In this document: in pieces, positions 62,815 to 64,000 of the stretch | How the letters are laid out: each line of letters begins with the position of its first letter | How positions within the stretch are numbered: position 1 is the stretch's first letter | NCBI RefSeq assembly: GCF_020733635.1 | Contig: NZ_JAJFZL010000001.1 | Coordinates: 4,898,001 to 4,962,000, forward strand | Length of the DNA: 64,000 nt | Direction of reading: 5' to 3' | Source of the DNA: Nocardia spumae | Lineage (GTDB): Bacteria; Actinomycetota; Actinomycetes; Mycobacteriales; Mycobacteriaceae | Position numbers and translations under genes: made by a program | Notes under the pieces: generated by a model | Seen by the model: the letters and a program-made list of their open reading frames with translations, nothing else | Told to the model about the DNA's origin: nothing | Databases searched by the model: none

Positions 62815-64000
62815 TCATCCCGCCACGGGGACGCCGTCGGCTTCGTCGGCGACTTCGCGCACGGCGACCACCGCGATCACGCACGCGACCGCCACGGTCG
62901 CCGCGGCGACGAGGTAGGCCAGGGCGTAGCCGTGCGCCAGCGCCTCACCGAGCATCCGCCGCGCTTGCGGCGGCATCGGCCCGCCGACCGCGTCGTGCCC
63001 GCTCGCCGCGGCGCCGAGCCGATGACGGGTGGCGGTCGCGGCGATGGTGCCGAATACCGCCAGCCCCAGCGCCGATCCCAGCTGCTGGCAGGTATTGAGC
63101 AGCGCCGAGGACACCCCCGCCACGTCGGCATCCACCCGCACCACCGCCGCGAGGGTCAGCGGCACGAAGCACAGACCGACACCACACCCCGCCAGCACCA
63201 GCGGGCCCGCGAGATCGGGGAAGTACCGGGCGTCGGCATCGAGCATCGACAACCAGAACAGGCCCGCCGCCAGCGCGGTCATCCCGATTCCCAGCAGCGG
63301 TCGGGGCCCCGTACGCCCGATCAGCCGCCCGCTCGCGCTCGCGGTGATTCCGGCGCCGACCGCGAACGCCAGGAAGCCGAAACCTGTTCGCATCGCGCTG
63401 AATCCGAGCACGATCTGCATGAACAGCGTGAGGAAGTAGAACACCGCGATGATCGCCGCGCCGACCACCAGCATGACGATGTAGCCACCGGCCCGGTTGC
63501 GATCGGACCAGATACGCAACGCCATCAACGGTTCCCGCTGCCGAGCCTCCACGATCACGAACGCCACCAGCGCGGCGACACCGGCGACCAGGGACCGGAC
63601 GGTCGCGGCACTACCCCACGAATCCGATGCGGCGTGCATGAGCCCGAAGACGATCAGCGACATACCGCCCGTGGCGGTCAGCGCGCCGATGGTGTCGATG
63701 CGCCCGCCCGAGCGCACCGAAGGACGAAATGCCCTGGGCGACAGCAGCAATGCGAGGATGCCGATCGGCACATTGACGAAAAGCACCCAGCGCCAGCTCA
63801 ATCCGTCGGTGAGCACGCCGCCGAGCAGGTTGCCGAGCGCACCGCCCGCTCCGGACATGCCCGCGTAGACGCCCATGGCGCGATTGCGTTCGGCGCCCTG
63901 CGCGAAGGTGGTCGCGATCAGCGACAGGGCGGCCGGGGCGATCATCGCGCCCGCCACCCCCTGGGCGACCCGGGCGGCGATCAGCCAGCCCGGCCCGGGC
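62815..64000 (-). CDS. DHA2-type MFS drug exporter, 3' part (gene runs past right edge)
   Basis: About 395 codons are visible, in an EmrB/QacA-like 14-TM exporter. Motifs are RVAQGVAGAMIAPAALSLI (motif C-like, antiporter), MGVYAGMSGAGGALGNLLGG and WRWVLFVNVPIG (DHA2 family). It extrudes hydrophobic compounds by proton antiport. The N-terminal segment lies beyond the window. The stop at 62815 overlaps an alternative start of the hemerythrin gene, and the two are probably co-transcribed. Confidence 0.88.
   Translation of the reverse strand, partial: PGPGWLIAARVAQGVAGAMIAPAALSLIATTFAQGAERNRAMGVYAGMSGAGGALGNLLGGVLTDGLSWRWVLFVNVPIGILALLLSPRAFRPSVRSGGRIDTIGALTATGGMSLIVFGLMHAASDSWGSAATVRSLVAGVAALVAFVIVEARQREPLMALRIWSDRNRAGGYIVMLVVGAAIIAVFYFLTLFMQIVLGFSAMRTGFGFLAFAVGAGITASASGRLIGRTGPRPLLGIGMTALAAGLFWLSMLDADARYFPDLAGPLVLAGCGVGLCFVPLTLAAVVRVDADVAGVSSALLNTCQQLGSALGLAVFGTIAATATRHRLGAAASGHDAVGGPMPPQARRMLGEALAHGYALAYLVAAATVAVACVIAVVAVREVADEADGVPVAG

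Overview
The window is about 64 kb of very GC-rich DNA from an actinobacterium of the Mycobacteriales, most likely a Nocardia or a close relative (inference). The main evidence is gene order. Reading along the window, glnE, glnA2, a Hip1/CaeA-type exported hydrolase, panB, a CHAD protein, the RNase H/phosphatase fusion, a zinc-ribbon coiled-coil protein, a NIF3 protein, cobC, a PtpA-type phosphatase, SURF1 and cobD follow the order I recall for Mycobacterium tuberculosis Rv2221c to Rv2236c. Here that backbone is split by roughly 24 kb of other genes between the CHAD gene and the RNase H fusion. No tRNA, insertion sequence or CRISPR array was seen. One stable RNA gene, RNase P RNA (rnpB), lies on the minus strand near 40.6-40.9 kb.

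Layout. 0-8.4 kb: an MpaB/DUF2236 oxygenase-like protein, an M20 peptidase, a DUF3224 protein, a monoacylglycerol-lipase-like hydrolase, a second-type lumazine synthase (RibH2), a secreted zinc metallopeptidase, a small secreted protein and an MprF/LysX-like DUF2156 membrane protein with a translationally coupled leader ORF. 8.8-19.5 kb: the conserved nitrogen/pantothenate block and a pip-CHAD operon. 19.5-24.4 kb: an RNB ribonuclease, small secreted and very small proteins, an SDR, a SnoaL-like protein and a TetR regulator. 24.6-36.1 kb: a compact biosynthetic cluster (below). 36.5-40.5 kb: an orphan VirB6/TrbL-like membrane protein with an MFS transporter. 41-55.6 kb: lactate 2-monooxygenase, an esterase-like hydrolase, the second half of the conserved block (RNase H/phosphatase, zinc ribbon, OsmC, NIF3, cobC, ptpA, SURF1, cobD), a SigJ-type sigma factor, alanine dehydrogenase, an MBL hydrolase, a GlxA-type regulator and a gamma-carbonic anhydrase. 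55.7-64 kb: a TetR regulator, an orphan N6-adenine methylase, a lipoprotein 5'-nucleotidase, an intact P450 facing a truncated P450, a hemerythrin-domain protein and a DHA2 exporter cut by the window edge.

The most interesting locus is 24.6-36.1 kb: a StrR/ParB-type cluster regulator, an MmpL/RND exporter, a 2101-residue MAS-like fully reducing type I polyketide synthase (KS-AT-DH-ER-KR-ACP, no thioesterase), an AvrD-family protein whose start overlaps the PKS stop by 4 bp, and a P-loop kinase-like protein. AvrD makes syringolides in Pseudomonas by joining a beta-ketoacyl group to xylulose. A PKS-AvrD pair therefore suggests a lipid-sugar or acyl-lactone product in which AvrD releases the PKS chain. 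The enzyme families are read from motifs; the product and the release model are inference.

Regulatory reading: at least ten genes have a -10-like hexamer placed 6-7 nt before an ATG or GTG with no Shine-Dalgarno sequence, which predicts leaderless mRNAs. Strong inverted repeats act as likely terminators after ribH, panB, the 31-codon ORF, the mmpL gene, the PKS cluster, the 42.4-kb hydrolase and between sigJ and ald.
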